DNA of 59,685 bases, taken from Nemertoderma westbladi (Eukaryota > Xenacoelomorpha > Nemertodermatida > Nemertodermatidae). The notes beneath the pieces were generated by a model that saw only the letters and a program-made list of their open reading frames with translations, ran no database searches and had not been told where the DNA came from. Both the position numbers and the translations under genes were made by a program. Positions 32,491 to 45,568 of the stretch are shown here, piece by piece. The stretch covers positions 1 through 59,685 of the forward strand of contig JAUCBJ010006197.1 in the NCBI GenBank assembly GCA_032718475.1. Reading direction: 5' to 3'. The first letter of the stretch is position 1. Each line of letters starts with the position of its first letter.

Positions 32491-33602
32491 CACACAAATT
32501 ACTACATGGTGATACAATTATTTCATTGTGTACATCCAATATTGTATTACCGTTATTGCCTTAAGGCGATAATGTCAAAGTGATTGAATGTTATAAACAG
32601 TCTGTACGTTTATTTACATGAATGACTGTTTTGAAGCCTATGAGTATTACAAAGGTGATATTTTAAACACATCTGTGATTGGTGTAATAGTGTTGGAAAA
32701 TTAGTGTTGTACAATAAAAAGCAGCACTGTTTGAATCCGTCTGATAGCATACTGTCTGTTTATTTACATATATTTTATACTTTCTAGACATTTTGTAGAA
32801 TCTGGTTTCAATTGATTATCAACTAAACATCTTGAGGGCTTCTTATATTATTATTGACTGTGACTTTGTGTTGAAAGCCTAGAACAGAATAGTGTGGAGA
32901 GTTGTCAGGCAGAGTTAGCTAGGCTACTATTTTTTAGCCAATAACACAGCTCGATCGAATCAAAAACATATTTTCTAGACAAGTTTGAAATCGAACGCTC
33001 TGTAGAACGGAGCCTATTTACCCTAAATTACCACACAAGTTCATCTCAAATTATTATAAATCCAACATCAAAACATTAGTCCTAAATATTTATCGGGTAC
33101 GGTATGTGAATATTTGCATTTATTTATTTATATTTATAATTATTTTTTATTGTAAATTACTATCCATTTAGCCTACATCTATAAATACATCATTGTATGA
33201 AATATTGACAAGTTTATGAAAAATACTATTCGGCCTTTAACTCATTTATTTATGGAAACCTCCCTCGCTGCGCTCCCCGCTCGGCAAATAAGTACTGAAA
33301 TACATTCGTGGTCATAACGCTAATAACACAACTTGTATATATCTGATATGTAATTATAAATTAATTGCCTGAATTTAATTAGATTTAAAAATAATTAATT
33401 GACTCTATATGAAAAGATCTGGGGCTTGTACAGACAACTTGTTTCGCGTTGAAGGATCTCGCAATACGAGAGTGACGGCGCAAACCATACTTCCAACAAA
33501 TCAATTTGCTATTTTCAGAATTTCACTATAATAAAATTTTTTTATTAATTTAATTTAACGGTTAATTTCTAATCCCAAGATTGTAAATTGACCCTTCGCG
33601 GG
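32491..33602. other. Intergenic, nothing recognised
   Basis: AT-rich, no coding or repeat signal beyond simple A/T tracts. Confidence 0.45.
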
Positions 33603-33727
33603 GGTGAGTACAAAACAAAGATGAAAGACCCAAAGCCTAAAGACCTCTGTACAAAACAAAGGTGTTAACTTTTGTTTATTGTTTTGGTCCCCCCAACACG
33701 CCTCTTTGTAACTTGTTCATTTCCCTC
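33603..33727. repeat. Repeat R-E copy
   Basis: Shares GAGTACAAAACAAAGA, TTTTGTTTATTGTTTTGGT and CCCCAACACGCCTCT with the copies at 3.5-4.2 kb. Confidence 0.6.
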
Positions 33728-33786
33728 AATATGTTACTGTAATGGTTACTAACACAATCTTATTGGGCGAATAAGATTTGGGCGAA

Positions 33787-34405
33787 TCTTATACTATCTC
33801 AGGCCCCTAAGGTAGGCCTATCAGCCTATAGATACTATCTCAGGCCCCTAAGGTAGGCCTATCAGCCTATAGATACTATCTCAGGCCCCTAAGGTAGGCC
33901 TATCAGCATATAGATACTATCTCAGGCCCCTAAGGTAGGCCTATCAGCCTATAGATACTATCTCAGGCCCCTAAGGTAGGCCTATCAGCCTATAGATACT
34001 ATCTCAGGCCCCTAAGGTAGGCCTATCAGCCTATAGATACTATCTCAGGCCCCTAAGGTAGGCCTATCAGCCTATAGATACTATATCAGGCCCCTAAGGT
34101 AGGCCTATCAGCCTATAGATACTATCTCAGGCCCCTAAGGTAGGCCTATCAGCATATAGATACTATCTCAGGCCCCTAAGGTAGGCCTATCAGCCTATAG
34201 ATACTATCTCAGGCCCCTAAGGTAGGCCTATCAGCCTATAGATACTATCTCAGGCCCCTAAGGTAGGCCTATCAGCCTATAGATACTATCTCAGGCCCCT
34301 AAGGTAGGCCTATCAGCCTATAGATACTATCTCAGGCCCCTAAGGTAGGCCTATCAGCCTATAGATACTATCTCAGGCCCCTAAGGTAGGCCTATCAGCC
34401 CATAA
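33787..34405. repeat. 41-bp minisatellite, about 15 nearly identical units
   Basis: The unit is ATACTATCTCAGGCCCCTAA plus GGTAGGCCTATCAGCCTATAG. Only four single-base differences are obvious (GCATATAG twice, CTATATCAGG once, terminal GCCCATA). This is far more homogeneous than the other arrays here, so it expanded recently. It carries TAGGCCTA in each unit. Confidence 0.95.
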
Positions 34406-35322
34406 TAAATAATAAATAAGACAAGTTCTTAGCATTGTAGATTACGTAATTTATTATTTAAACTATATTATATTCAATAATTCAAACAATACCGGGTTCT
34501 TTATGATTGGCTTAAACATTAGGATAAACGGTTGGTAAACTCAAAACCCAAATTTGAATTCTGCCTGTCTCTGTCCCGTAATCAACATTTTTTAGTTACT
34601 AGGCCTACAGATGTCTGGGTGTTGTTTATCTTCACTATTTACATAATATTGTTTGAAAAGTAGTACTTTTGAGCGTTATACATGTATGACTCGAGCTGTC
34701 GAGAGAGCGAAGCAAGGGTTTACATAAATAAACTGTGTCTTTAAAGCAAAAAATTGCTAAAAAAAATGCTACTTGTCAGACATGTAAATACTGTGTCTTT
34801 AAAGCTGAAAATTGCTAAAAAAAAATGCTACTTGTCAGACATGTAAATAGTTATAGATGAAAAATGGCGTGGAAATATAAGTACTGAATACAAAATGTTG
34901 AGTTTGTGTCGAAACTATACTGAAACTAGGCTTTCCACATTCATATCTGTTTGAATTGTAACATTTCTACAAACAGCCCAGTCAATCAACCCTCCCTCCA
35001 CGCTCCATACAGTAGGCAATAGGGCTACCCTAATGATAGGACCTACTACCGGTATACTGTAGGCCTACTTCTGTACTTACTTATATCTCATGAAAATATT
35101 TCCACACTCAGGTACTGAGCATAATTTGTATGCTACCATATAACTGTTTTTATGAAATAAAATGTCGCTTCCTTTTCTTGCCGCCAGGCCGTTCACTAGT
35201 ATACTGTAGTATGGTAATACAAATCTACAGTAGAACAATGTGTAAGTTGTGAGTATTTTGTGCAACATTTTAATGCTTTTAATTTCTGTGTTTTTGAGTA
35301 GTGCAGAAGTGTATTGTGCAGT
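34406..35322. other. Intergenic with a 62-bp tandem duplication
   Basis: CTGTGTCTTTAAAGC(A/T)(A/G)AAAATTGC followed by an A-run and TGCTACTTGTCAGACATGTAAATA occurs twice in tandem at 34,733-34,850. No gene is seen. Confidence 0.5.
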
Positions 35323-35824
35323 ACGTCCGATTATTTAGAGCAGCAGTAGTTCCAGTACTCCTCTATGGGAGTCCATGCAGGGCTCTAACTGCTGAGGACA
35401 CCAAATCTCTGGATGGCACTTTCAAAGGAATGCTACGCCGGGTTTATTGTGTCAAGTACAATGCACACATCTCCAACCAGACACTATATAACATTGGAGG
35501 TGTCTCATTGGATCCCCCAAGCTTGACACTAGAACAAAGCCGCCTCCGCTTTGCAGGACATTGCTTTCGCCGTGAGGACCAGCCAGTGTATAATCTTGTG
35601 CTTTGGTAGCCTCATGTAGTGAATAAGCATGGTGAACAGCCCATGACTTTCTTGAGACGCATCTTAAAGGACACTGGCCTTGAAGATGCGGATGATCTAG
35701 CAAATGTCATGGGTGATAGGGAGTTGTGGCGGCGCAATTTTGTCGACAAGCCGAGACGACACAGCATTCTTAGTATATATGTAATATATATATAATGCAG
35801 CTGCAATGCAGCATGCTGATCCTA
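35323..35824 (+). mobile_element. LINE-A copy 6
   Basis: A 0.5-kb 3' end starting at VRLFRAAVVPVLLYGSPCRA. The frame stops early (LVLW then TAG at 35,607) and the remainder is frameshifted. The UTR has a (TA)n-like insert (35,770-35,793). It ends GATCCTA without an extended triplet tail. No TSD is clear. Confidence 0.8.
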
Positions 35825-36599
35825 GGCTCGAGTTCATAAGCAAATAAAGCACATTAAGGCTTGGGGGGGGGGGGATGTATTTCGGGAACGGCAATGAAAG
35901 ATGTCCCGCTGGAGAGGATAAATAAAATCAATGGTCTTATTGTGGGAAAATATTACCGGTACATTCAGAAGAGAGGGATTTGTGCGAAATAATGCCCGAA
36001 GTTAAACCCACCGAAATTGTCTGCTATGCTACTGTATAATACAGGATTAGTTAAGAATTAAGTCTCCAGACCGTATGGCGTATATATCTTCGAAGGATAG
36101 TGTTTATGTGGTTCACTGATTTTGTTAGCCCCACTATCTTTATCTCATAAGTTCTAGACAAATATAATCCTGTGTGTAATCCCTTGTTTTCTGGCTCTCT
36201 TATTTTTGTAATCCAATCAAATGACTTTTCCTTACCCCAGCACCCATTCCTTACCTCTGTCCCACAGTCCCAGCACGACTTTGTCACCTTTCAGTCAAAC
36301 AAGAATAATTGATAGTAAGATATTTCACTTTACTTTCTACTGTACTTTGTAGTTATATTCATTCTGTCATTTAGGCAAAACGATCGCAATCAATCATAAA
36401 TTATTAAAATATAATATTTTAATATTGACCTGCTTCCTATACTGGATTAGTCACATTCTTTGTACAATAATCCCCCTAGTCTGCAACTCGAAAAACGTTT
36501 CTAATTGTAAAGTTTTTATGGTTGTCTTTTTTTTATCAATTCGTTTTTTTCCGATGTCGGGGCACAATGTTTTATATTCAGAATTTACTTTTCTATGAA
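35825..36599. other. Intergenic, nothing recognised
   Basis: A G11 run at 35,863-35,873; otherwise AT-rich without features. Confidence 0.45.
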
Positions 36600-37330
36600 A
36601 ATCAAACAAAATACCTCAGCCACACCTCAGCGCTCAGTCCATGCCGATTAGCAAATTCAATTTGGTATAGGAAAAGGAAATTCAAACATATCCGAAGGCC
36701 AACCTCATATAGCCAGCCACTTCCCCTTATTCCTATTGTGGAATTAAACTTCGGCTCAAAATGACAATCTTACGGTCGAATGCGGAGGGATTAATCCCAT
36801 TCCATTAGGGCATTCCTTGGCGAGAGTTGCTGAATCCTATCATTGATTATATGCCTGTTAACCCGAAGAAACCAAGGTGAAACAAACCTAACACTGCGGG
36901 GAAATGAAACTTCCATGGAATTGTTTGCAAACACTCAAGGTGTTTGGTTGGAAGTTGGAACCACTAAATTTAATTGGAAAAAGCGTCAATGAGATTTCCT
37001 GAGGTCACCGGATTGAATACTGAATTAATTCAAACGCTATAAATCAGTAAATTGTCCCAACAGTTCGAGCAAGGTAGGGCTTTCAGGAATTACATCAATT
37101 ACAAAGAACCTTGCGGTATAAATAATAGCAGGTTGATGTTGTTTCATCGCATTTCGCCGACTAATTATAGCATTTTGAAACGTGTGGAATTATTACTGCC
37201 CTGCTAATATCATTGGGTTTGCTAAACCTTGGTGTTTGTACCACACCCACATCTTCCTTCATCTTGCCATGAAGAAGGGAAATTTGTCTGTCATTATATT
37301 AAACACTTTGACTGTCCACTTTATATATGT
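36600..37330. promoter_or_regulatory. Candidate conserved non-coding / regulatory stretch
   Basis: Unlike its surroundings, this stretch has more even composition and none of the dispersed repeats or TAGGCCTA motifs. It carries homeobox-type sites: the palindrome GGGATTAATCCC at 36,787-36,798 (overlapping Otx/Gsc-type GGATTA sites) and several TAATTA/AATTAATTC motifs. The call is a guess from composition only. Confidence 0.2.
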
Positions 37331-37456
37331 GGAATCTCACAAATTGTCGCGCGAATATTTATAAATTATCGGGATTTCATTCACTTTGAGTGCTATAAAA
37401 CCATAAAATAGGTTGTGTTTATATATCAAAAAATAAAAATTGAATCGTGAGGCGAA

Positions 37457-37735
37457 GTTGGTGTGTCTGCAGGGTGGTGCTGGGTGGAGGCAAGGTTGGT
37501 GTGTCTGCAGGGTGGTGCTGGGTGGAGGCGAAGTTGGTGTCTGCAGGGTGGTGCTGGGTGGAGGCAAGGTTGGTGTGTCTGCAGGGTGGCGCTGGGTGGA
37601 GGCGAGGTTACTGTGTCTGCAGGGTGGTGCTGGGTGGAGGCAAGGTTGGTGTGTCTGCAGGGTGGTGCTGGGGGGAGGCAAGGTTGGTGTGCCTGCAGGG
37701 TGGTGCTGGGTTGAGGCAAGGTTAGTGTGCCTGTT
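37457..37735. repeat. G-rich 38-bp minisatellite, about 7 units
   Basis: The unit is TTGGTGTGTCTGCAGGGTGG plus TGCTGGGTGGAGGCAAGG. Open frames on both strands (for example a CLQGGAGWRQG repeat and a HQPCLHPAPPCR repeat) are repeat artefacts. Confidence 0.9.
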
Positions 37736-39531
37736 CAATGCCAGAGGTAAAATGGAAACCGTGGGAATATGGGGAGTAAAAAAGTATTGGGTAGTTATGG
37801 AGTGTACTCCCTTGGGAGTTAGTGTGGCGACATCCCTGTTTTACATGTAATAGCCAAGAGAGAAGAGCCTTGTGGTTGTGCCTGGTGTTTTCTGTTTCAC
37901 ACTCACCAAAACTTTGTTATAGATTTTATATTCTGGCACAAATTACAAAGCTATCTAGCTGCCTCCAATTCCTGAATCTCGGTATATTTTATATATTTTT
38001 AAGACATTGTGCAGTTGTCATATGACGCATATATGCGTCAAGAGTGCGGGTGCGGTCGGTTCTCCACAGAGCAGACATATAGAACTCTCCGTATCGGGGG
38101 GCGTGGAACCGGGTAGTGGCACAGATTTTGTGGTGGAACCGTGGTCCGATACCCTTGTTGCGACGTGTCGGCACGTTTGGTTTGTTTGGTTCGGTCCACT
38201 TTCGGTTCTGGAACGCGGGGCTGTTCCAAAATTCTGGAGGAATTTCCTGGTTTTTGGCTACAAATTAACAAACTAACCGCCTAGCTGCATTGAGTATTGA
38301 CAGACAAGACCGACAGTTTATCACCACATAAATAACCTGCCGAATCATAAAAGTAAACTAATCGAGCCTAACCCAGTACGTTACTCGGCTACCAATAAAC
38401 ACAATTATTGGTCAATAATAGTGTTTTGGAAAATTTGGGAAGAGGTTTTTTCTTGGGTGTGGGGGGGGGGGGGGGTGCCTCCAACTCCACTTAGGCATAT
38501 GATGCGCTATCTTACAATTCTTACAATAATCCCATTCCATGATATGAGATGCGATGGGTAATTCTAATTAGTCATGAACATTTGAGCACAAAGAAGAAAG
38601 ATAAGGAATATCAATTGGAACACGGCAGTATCTGTGTCATATAAAACCAGTGTTTCCAGGTAGGGAACCCCTTGTGTTCCTTAATTACCGCATTACCGGC
38701 CTATAAAGGACAGGGAGATAGTAAATGGTTGTCAGTCAGTACTATAAAGCACCGGTGGCCTCAACATTTCATCAATTCGTGCATTTTATGTGATAGAGAC
38801 TGATTCCATCTAACCAGTGTCCCCTGAGGGGAGATACCTGACTCCAGATTCCACATGCCACGCCTGCCAAACCACTCGAATTAACTCAGGATACTGCCAC
38901 TTTCCATTGTATTTCCTGCCCTTAGCTATAACATGTTAGGAAATATAAGCTGTCTTCCTGATATTTTCCATGTTACACTTGAAAATGCAACAAATGTAAA
39001 ATGCAACCACCCAAAATTTTGGGGCAAGTGTTCGAAATGTCTGTGTTGAGTGTTTAGAGTGTTGTAGGGGTGTGGGGTGTGTGAGAGACAGAAGGTGCCC
39101 CAGAGTCATCTACCGATACTACAGTACTTGGAGTATATCAACATAATGTAGATACAAATATCGTTGTTCATTGTTCATTACTTCATAGTTGGAGTTACAT
39201 GACAGATTTGATTTGTAGGGTTTAGGCCTCATGAACTCACTCTAACCAAAATAATTAACCTAATAAATAAAAATATATTTAGCATTTTAGCAGTTATGCC
39301 TAACTGTTAGTCAAATTAATTTCATGGGAGCCTTTTTTCACTGCCCATGCCTTCACTACTCCATCGATTGTATTTATTCAAACCATTTTCATTCATTAAA
39401 TTATTTAAAACTATTGAAATCAGAATCATACTGTACCTTCTCCGCAGGCGAATTTACTTAATTCCGGGAAGCAGTAGGCCTAGCGAGCCTGTAATGTGCT
39501 CAACAGGGCTGATAATTAGCAGTACTGCAGT
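37736..39531. other. Intergenic; palindrome and CpG-rich patch at 38.02-38.24 kb
   Basis: TGACGCATATATGCGTCA (38,023-38,040) is a perfect 18-bp palindrome opening a GC- and CpG-rich patch to about 38,240. That patch holds two GTGGAACCG repeats. A G15 run is at 38,461-38,475. No gene recognised. Confidence 0.45.
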
Positions 39532-39541
39532 ATGCTGCTCA

Positions 39542-39796
39542 CTACTACTATTTTTAAGAATGCTGTGCCGGCTTGTCGACAAAATTTCTCAGCCACAACT
39601 CCCTATCACCCATGACATTTGCAAGATCATCCGCATCTTCAAGGCCAGTGTCCTTTAAGATGCGTCTCAAGAAAGTCATCGGCTGTCCACCATGCTTATT
39701 AACTCCATGAGGCCGCCAAAGCACCCGATTATGCACTGGCGTGTCCTCACGGCAAAAGCAATGTCCTGCAAAGCGGAGGCGGTTTGTTCTAGTGTA
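39542..39796 (-). mobile_element. LINE-A copy 7 with 10-bp TSD and deleted 3' UTR
   Basis: 255 bp on the minus strand, from LEQN-RLRFAG-like sequence to VDKPAQHS and the triplet tail. ATGCTGCTCA at 39,532-39,541 and 39,797-39,806 is the TSD. The GCAGCTGCAATGCAGCATGC block normally between the stop and the tail is absent, yet the copy inserted. Confidence 0.85.
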
Positions 39797-39806
39797 ATGC
39801 TGCTCA

Positions 39807-41661
39807 GCTCAGCCCATGATGGGACAGATTACAGTGGCATGTTTTAACTTAAACAATTTTAAACAAAAACTAATATTAAACGAAACTTATGATTTCGTAG
39901 GCGGCCAATTTATGTCATAAAGTGCAGAGTGGTTGGAGATCAATTTTTCACTTGTCTATCTGTAGAATATACCTGGCACTTACTTCAGGATGTTACGCTG
40001 AGTTCATGGTATAGTATACGTGGCTCACTCAACAGACGAGGCGTTGTACAACCTCGATAGTAACATATTATTACCAAAACCCAGCACCACCATGCAGGCT
40101 TGACGCGATGGATGAGCCATACTGTAAATGGATAACCTAAAAATAATCAACCTTTATTAATTATTATTTATTTGCTTTACTCTATATAAAATTATCATTT
40201 ATTCAAATCTCATTGCTTAACTCCATCGACTGTTATTTATTTATATAACATTGCTTAGGCCTAACTCAAATATTATTATTCATTATTAATTAATTTATTT
40301 TTTTTTTCTTTTATTATTTAATTTATTGATATATATAATATTATATTAATATTAATAATTAAATAATGTAAACAATAAGATATTATAGTGGTCGGTGCTT
40401 GTCCCAACAATTCAAATAACCCATCAAAAACCATTAATTCATTGTAAAACATTCAAATAAACCATTAATTTATTATTTATTCACTATTATTTTACCCATT
40501 GTCCATTTTTTCTCACAATATATTATTATTCACTCATTGCTTCACTCCATATTTCTCAACAGATAAAGGTAACTCCATAAAAATTTATAGATTCATACGG
40601 AACTGCGTGATTATTTCCATAAATTCCATTAACTGCATGTGATTAATTCAATTTTTTTATGAATTTATCATTGCATTTCGGTACTGCGTGAACTGCCGTT
40701 ATAGTGATTGCTGTGCGTGCCTCCAAATATGCCACCACTCCATAACCATAAAATTAAAATAAATTATATGGGCATCTTCTCCTTTTAACTTTACTGTTGG
40801 TGTGTATTTTACATACGCTCCGCTATTATAATTTGCATTTCCAATTATCATAAAATGACACCTAGGCCTACCTCCCTGACATGCTTCTTACCCCTCGATT
40901 TTTTAAATTCTGTTATATATTTAAATTTATTTTATTCAAATTTTATAGAACAATTAAAAAAAATTAACTAGGTAGTTCTTATTATTATTTGTTTAATTAC
41001 TATGAAATACTATACTTGGCTTACTTATTATTGATATTCCACATTATAATTTTATGTTTATTATTTCCATATCATTGTAAATGTTTAATGGTTATATTTT
41101 AATCTACTGTAGGCCTATTTGTATAAATTTGAGTTTATACTGCACTTTTCGTCGACAAGGTTAACGTATCACAATAGTATGCCTTTACGGTTAGGTGTGT
41201 ACAATAGGCCTATATGATGTCATGTTCTCTGTAAATAATTCCTTCCGCAAATCTCATTTCCATTATGAAATGGCCTACGTTTATATAATGAAGTTGTCGT
41301 GGGACAACAATGCATCCTGGACTCCATTGGGAGGAATAGTTGTAAAACTGCAGTATAAATAAACTTACTGAGGAAACTCACACTACCTAGGTATTCCTTC
41401 CAATTAATTAACAGATTTGTAGTTGATATTTCTTAGTTTTAATGATCTTGTATGTTGCTGGAGTGTAAACGCTATACTGACAGTCCAAAACTCGAGGCAG
41501 AAAACACAATGAAATATGGTATAAAATCACTCGAATGGGGAACTATGGCTCGCACTATTGCAATGTTTAGTTTACAAACATGTTACATCATTTCGTATTA
41601 ATATTATTAAACTCGGCCTTTGCATTATGAATAAATAATTCAAGCTTCTACTAACTGTCGG
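39807..41661. other. AT-rich intergenic, nothing recognised
   Basis: Very AT-rich with TTATTATT runs, no gene or transposon end. Confidence 0.5.
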
Positions 41662-41936
41662 GCCCATGTGAAGAATACCAGACTTTCTGCCGTTATATTT
41701 CACTTCGCAGTTACCCCCATGTGAAGAATACCAGGTTTTCACCAAAAACACAGGTTACATAAGGGCTGAATCTAACCAAAACAATAAACGAATTAGTATA
41801 TGTACAGGTTATAAGACAGAAATAAGCGCTATAAAACACTTAATAAAGATAAATTAAAAAAAATAAAAAATCTTCATATATAAAATTCCAATAAAAAGTC
41901 GACCGAAAAGTAAATCCTGGTATTCTTCACATGGGC
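41662..41936. mobile_element. MITE with 20-bp perfect TIRs (copy 2, inverted)
   Basis: GCCCATGTGAAGAATACCAG at 41,662-41,681 and its exact inverse at 41,917-41,936. The interior matches the 9.4-kb copy in reverse. An extra internal CATGTGAAGAATACCAGG (about 41,722) duplicates part of the TIR. The R-E core is included. Confidence 0.75.
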
Positions 41937-44900
41937 GAACTGTAGGCCTAGCCTTCCCCTCATTGCACTATATATACGAGTTTATTTTAATTGCAATTCA
42001 GATAATATAATCCCGTTAACATTATCATGTCCCGCACGAACCATTTTATAACAATCTTTAGGATTATCACAACCGCCCATGGTCAATGAAACTCCCAACA
42101 GACAGACAGCAGGTATATTTGTGCAGGCATACAGTAGGGCTACTCCCTTGTAAGTGATGTGTTTCTTTCTAATCAAACTGACCGTACGATTGATCCTTTC
42201 ACCATTAATGCCCTTCCCTCTCCATGTGTTACTGTAAATTTCCAAGGAATAATCACATTTGTGAAGCTTTCTTATAGAACTACCTACTTTATTCCTGTAG
42301 TTATGTGAAATACACAGTATACTGATTTAGTATGTTGTAACTACTGTACAGTATGTATGTACTGCTGTACTACCGGTATTGTTACTTGTGTTTTACTGGT
42401 GGTTTCAGTTTCAACCATATCGTTTGACAGTACACCCACCCAATGCAGAAGATGCTGTGTAGACAGACACCTGACATGTGATTTATTTCCGTCCCGTTGT
42501 TATAAGTACAGTACAGACACTCTCAGACAGTGTAGGCTAACAGTATAAAGTAAATACTGTACACGTGTGTGTGTACACATTCTGACATTTTATACGCATT
42601 CATAAACACTTAGGCCTGTACTGTACATATAAAGTGGATAGTCTGATAGTCTATTTCTGTATATTGAGTATTGTTACATGCATGGCACCTTTGGCACGCC
42701 TAACTATCTTTAATTACAACAATAATGCTCATAATTTTATGGTTTTAATCGTTGTTAGCGAGTTGGATTTAGTTGTACAGTATTGACGGAGACAAGTCGA
42801 CTGTCTCAAGTGGGCCCCTTATTTATTGTTTCTATCAGCAATCAGTGCCAGTCAGCCAGTGGCGGTTATATCTTTATATGCACCATCTATATACCATGAA
42901 TGTCTGTTATGTGCGTACTGTACATACAGTATCGGTCCATAGATTACTGATAGTAGCAGAGTTAGAGACCCCATTCAGCCATAGAATTGCAATGTTAACC
43001 AAATTTTCTAAAAAATATTCCATTTGTGAAATTAAATTTGTTGTAAAATACCACACAGTCAATTTTAAGATCTTTTAGCTTTAAGATCTATTTAAGATCC
43101 ACCTCCTTTTATATGGTTTTTTTATTGTTGGTATTTTATTAATTTTATTAATAATATTATAATATTATATAATATATTAATAGGCCTAAATAGGCCTAAG
43201 ATTAATAAATGTTCAACATTGATATACAGTATCTGCACATAATTACAGTATTTTTACCTACAGTATACCGAATTGGTATACTGTAGTAGGCCTACCTATA
43301 CTGTAGCAGATAATGTTTTTCTATTTCATTAATTAACGATTTCCTTGGCAAATTGTAGGTATATTTATGCACACTTTTTACAGGGTGTCAATACCTATTC
43401 AATGACTGTATTGTTTGCGTCAGAATGGCTCTTTTATTACATTTCATAGAGATAGATATTTAGATAGATTTAAGGATACATTAAGTAAAAACAACAACAA
43501 TACACCAAACAATGTACAGGCTGACAGGTATTGTCCAACATAACATAGAATTACCCCTAACACTTTGCAGCTTATTTCCAAGGCAGCAAGGGCTGGAGGG
43601 GGGTGGGGGGGGGGGTCCTTTTTGTTACTTAGTTACAAATACAATATTACACTGCGACTGCGCTAACCTAAAACAAATATAAAACGCAATTACACTACGT
43701 ACAACTTTACCGAGAGCGTGACAATGCCCGACTCAACTGTAAAGATGTAGATGCACAGAACAATTTATTATAAAACGTAATTACAGTATAAATAGTAAAT
43801 AATTAATAAACTAATAACTTACTGTAGGACTATTGTACCCTAGCGGTATACCTATTCCTAAAGAAATTTAGCTGTCTGGCAATATGCTAGAATTTAAGTT
43901 AATAGATTTCATCAAATAGAGCGGTTTTTTAATCCTAGTACCGGTATCATAAGGAAATGGAATTTATTTATATCTGAATAACTGAATACACTTTTTCTAG
44001 CCAGTCGTTAAGACACTAACTGTGAAAATTTATACATACTGTAGGCCCTAAGATTTAGATGCAGTGGGAGTGGAGTATAAGTTTGAATTGTAGAAATGGA
44101 AGGAAGAACAGATGATTTTGATATAATTTTTGCGTTTTAATCAATATGTTATCATTATTTGTGATACAGTTTAAAACACTTTTTTTCTATTCCAGAGAAC
44201 ACGTTATTCGAAAAATATTCGACGAGTAAGTTCCAAAACAAATGTAGTTAAAGTTACACGAAAATAAAAAACTAAATTAACAAAACATAATAAAGTTACA
44301 GAATATATAAATTGTCAGAACATAAAAGATTTGTTCTAGAACGTGCATTATCTTTACTACTGTAATTTGGTTATCTTTTAAGTGGGACAATTAGGTAAAC
44401 AGCAAAACCTAGGTTCTTTAAAATACGGGAGAGAGTGAGTTAAGCTGTTTAACAGGTTAAAGTGCAAAAATTCAAATTTGAATGTAAACATATAAATGAA
44501 TAATAATACTAATAATAATTACTAATACTAATACTACTAATAATAATAATAATATAACATTTTTACTCAAAGGTCACGTCTGTTTGCACAGAAGTGATAA
44601 ACATACCATGTTTAATGTGCAGTAGCTACAGTACTGTATGTTGTATTACTATTAAGTTTGACTCTATGAAGTGAAGTGATTACTGGATTATGGTAGGCCT
44701 ATCTGCCTATGCCTCCTCCAACTGCATCTGGCTCCCTCTGCCACTGCCTCGACCTGGGTTGCTAGTACTTGATTTTTATTGGCCAAGGTTGTAGAAGATT
44801 TTAAACACAAGAATGAAATGCAACAACAAATCGCTCTTGCTCACTCATTCAGTCATTCCAATATTCCATTATGCATTCCAGCGGTTATTAGTATATTTTA

Positions 44901-45568
44901 TTCCACAATTCGCAGTGTTTATGAATACAGCAATATGCCAGTTGATATACAGTTGTAGTAGGCCTATACAGTTAATATGCCTGCCTATTGTGTACTGCAT
45001 GGAATATGTTGATATGCATTGAAGCAATGATAGGACAGCTACAGCATTATTGAAATTTTAAAATGATTTTTGGATACCATCGAATTGTAATTGCTGAATT
45101 GTCTAACACACGCACCGGCAGACAGGTACCGTGGTGCCTCTGGCTAAAAGCCTTCTACAGTCAGACAGTGCTTGGGTTAGCTTGTTTGTAGACCTACCTT
45201 CAGACTGTCAGTGTCAGACCTTACTGCCTTACCCCAGCTGCCCAGTCAGCCAGTACTGCAGTACCGAGTCAGCCGATCTACAGATCTACCTGTTGCCTGT
45301 GCCGTAGTCGGCAGTACCGTACTGCCGTACCGGCCACCGGCGCACCGGCGGTAATACTGTGTACCGGTACTGTAGGCCTAATAAAAATCTTTCGGTTTTG
45401 TTGGTTTTTTATTAAATATATTTGGCAGTTTGGTTGGCAAAAAATCATATTTTGTTATTTATAGGCCTATGTTTATTGTGTATTCACTGGTATTAGACAG
45501 TTAGATTGTATTTAAATATTTATACTGTTATACTGACAGTCTGACAGTAGTAAGTCCAAAGTACATGC
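41937..45568. other. Intergenic, rich in short palindromes; one weak small ORF
   Basis: No convincing gene. An ATG ORF at 42,357-42,548 (63 aa) has a hydrophobic start (GIVTCVLLVVSVSTIS) and a Cys-rich remainder (QCRRCCVD, DLFPSRCYKY). This could fit a secreted peptide but may be chance; the start context is poor. A G-rich run lies at 43,591-43,617. TAGGCCTA, TACCGGTA and CAGTACTGCAGTAC motifs become very dense from 43.2 kb on. Confidence 0.45.

Noticed and set aside
37337-37850. Overlapping ORFs of 83-136 aa on both strands
   Set aside because: They are translations of a 38-bp G-rich minisatellite.
38007-38276. 89-aa plus-strand ORF in the CpG-rich patch
   Set aside because: No known domain; Trp/Phe-rich and matched by an equally long antisense ORF.
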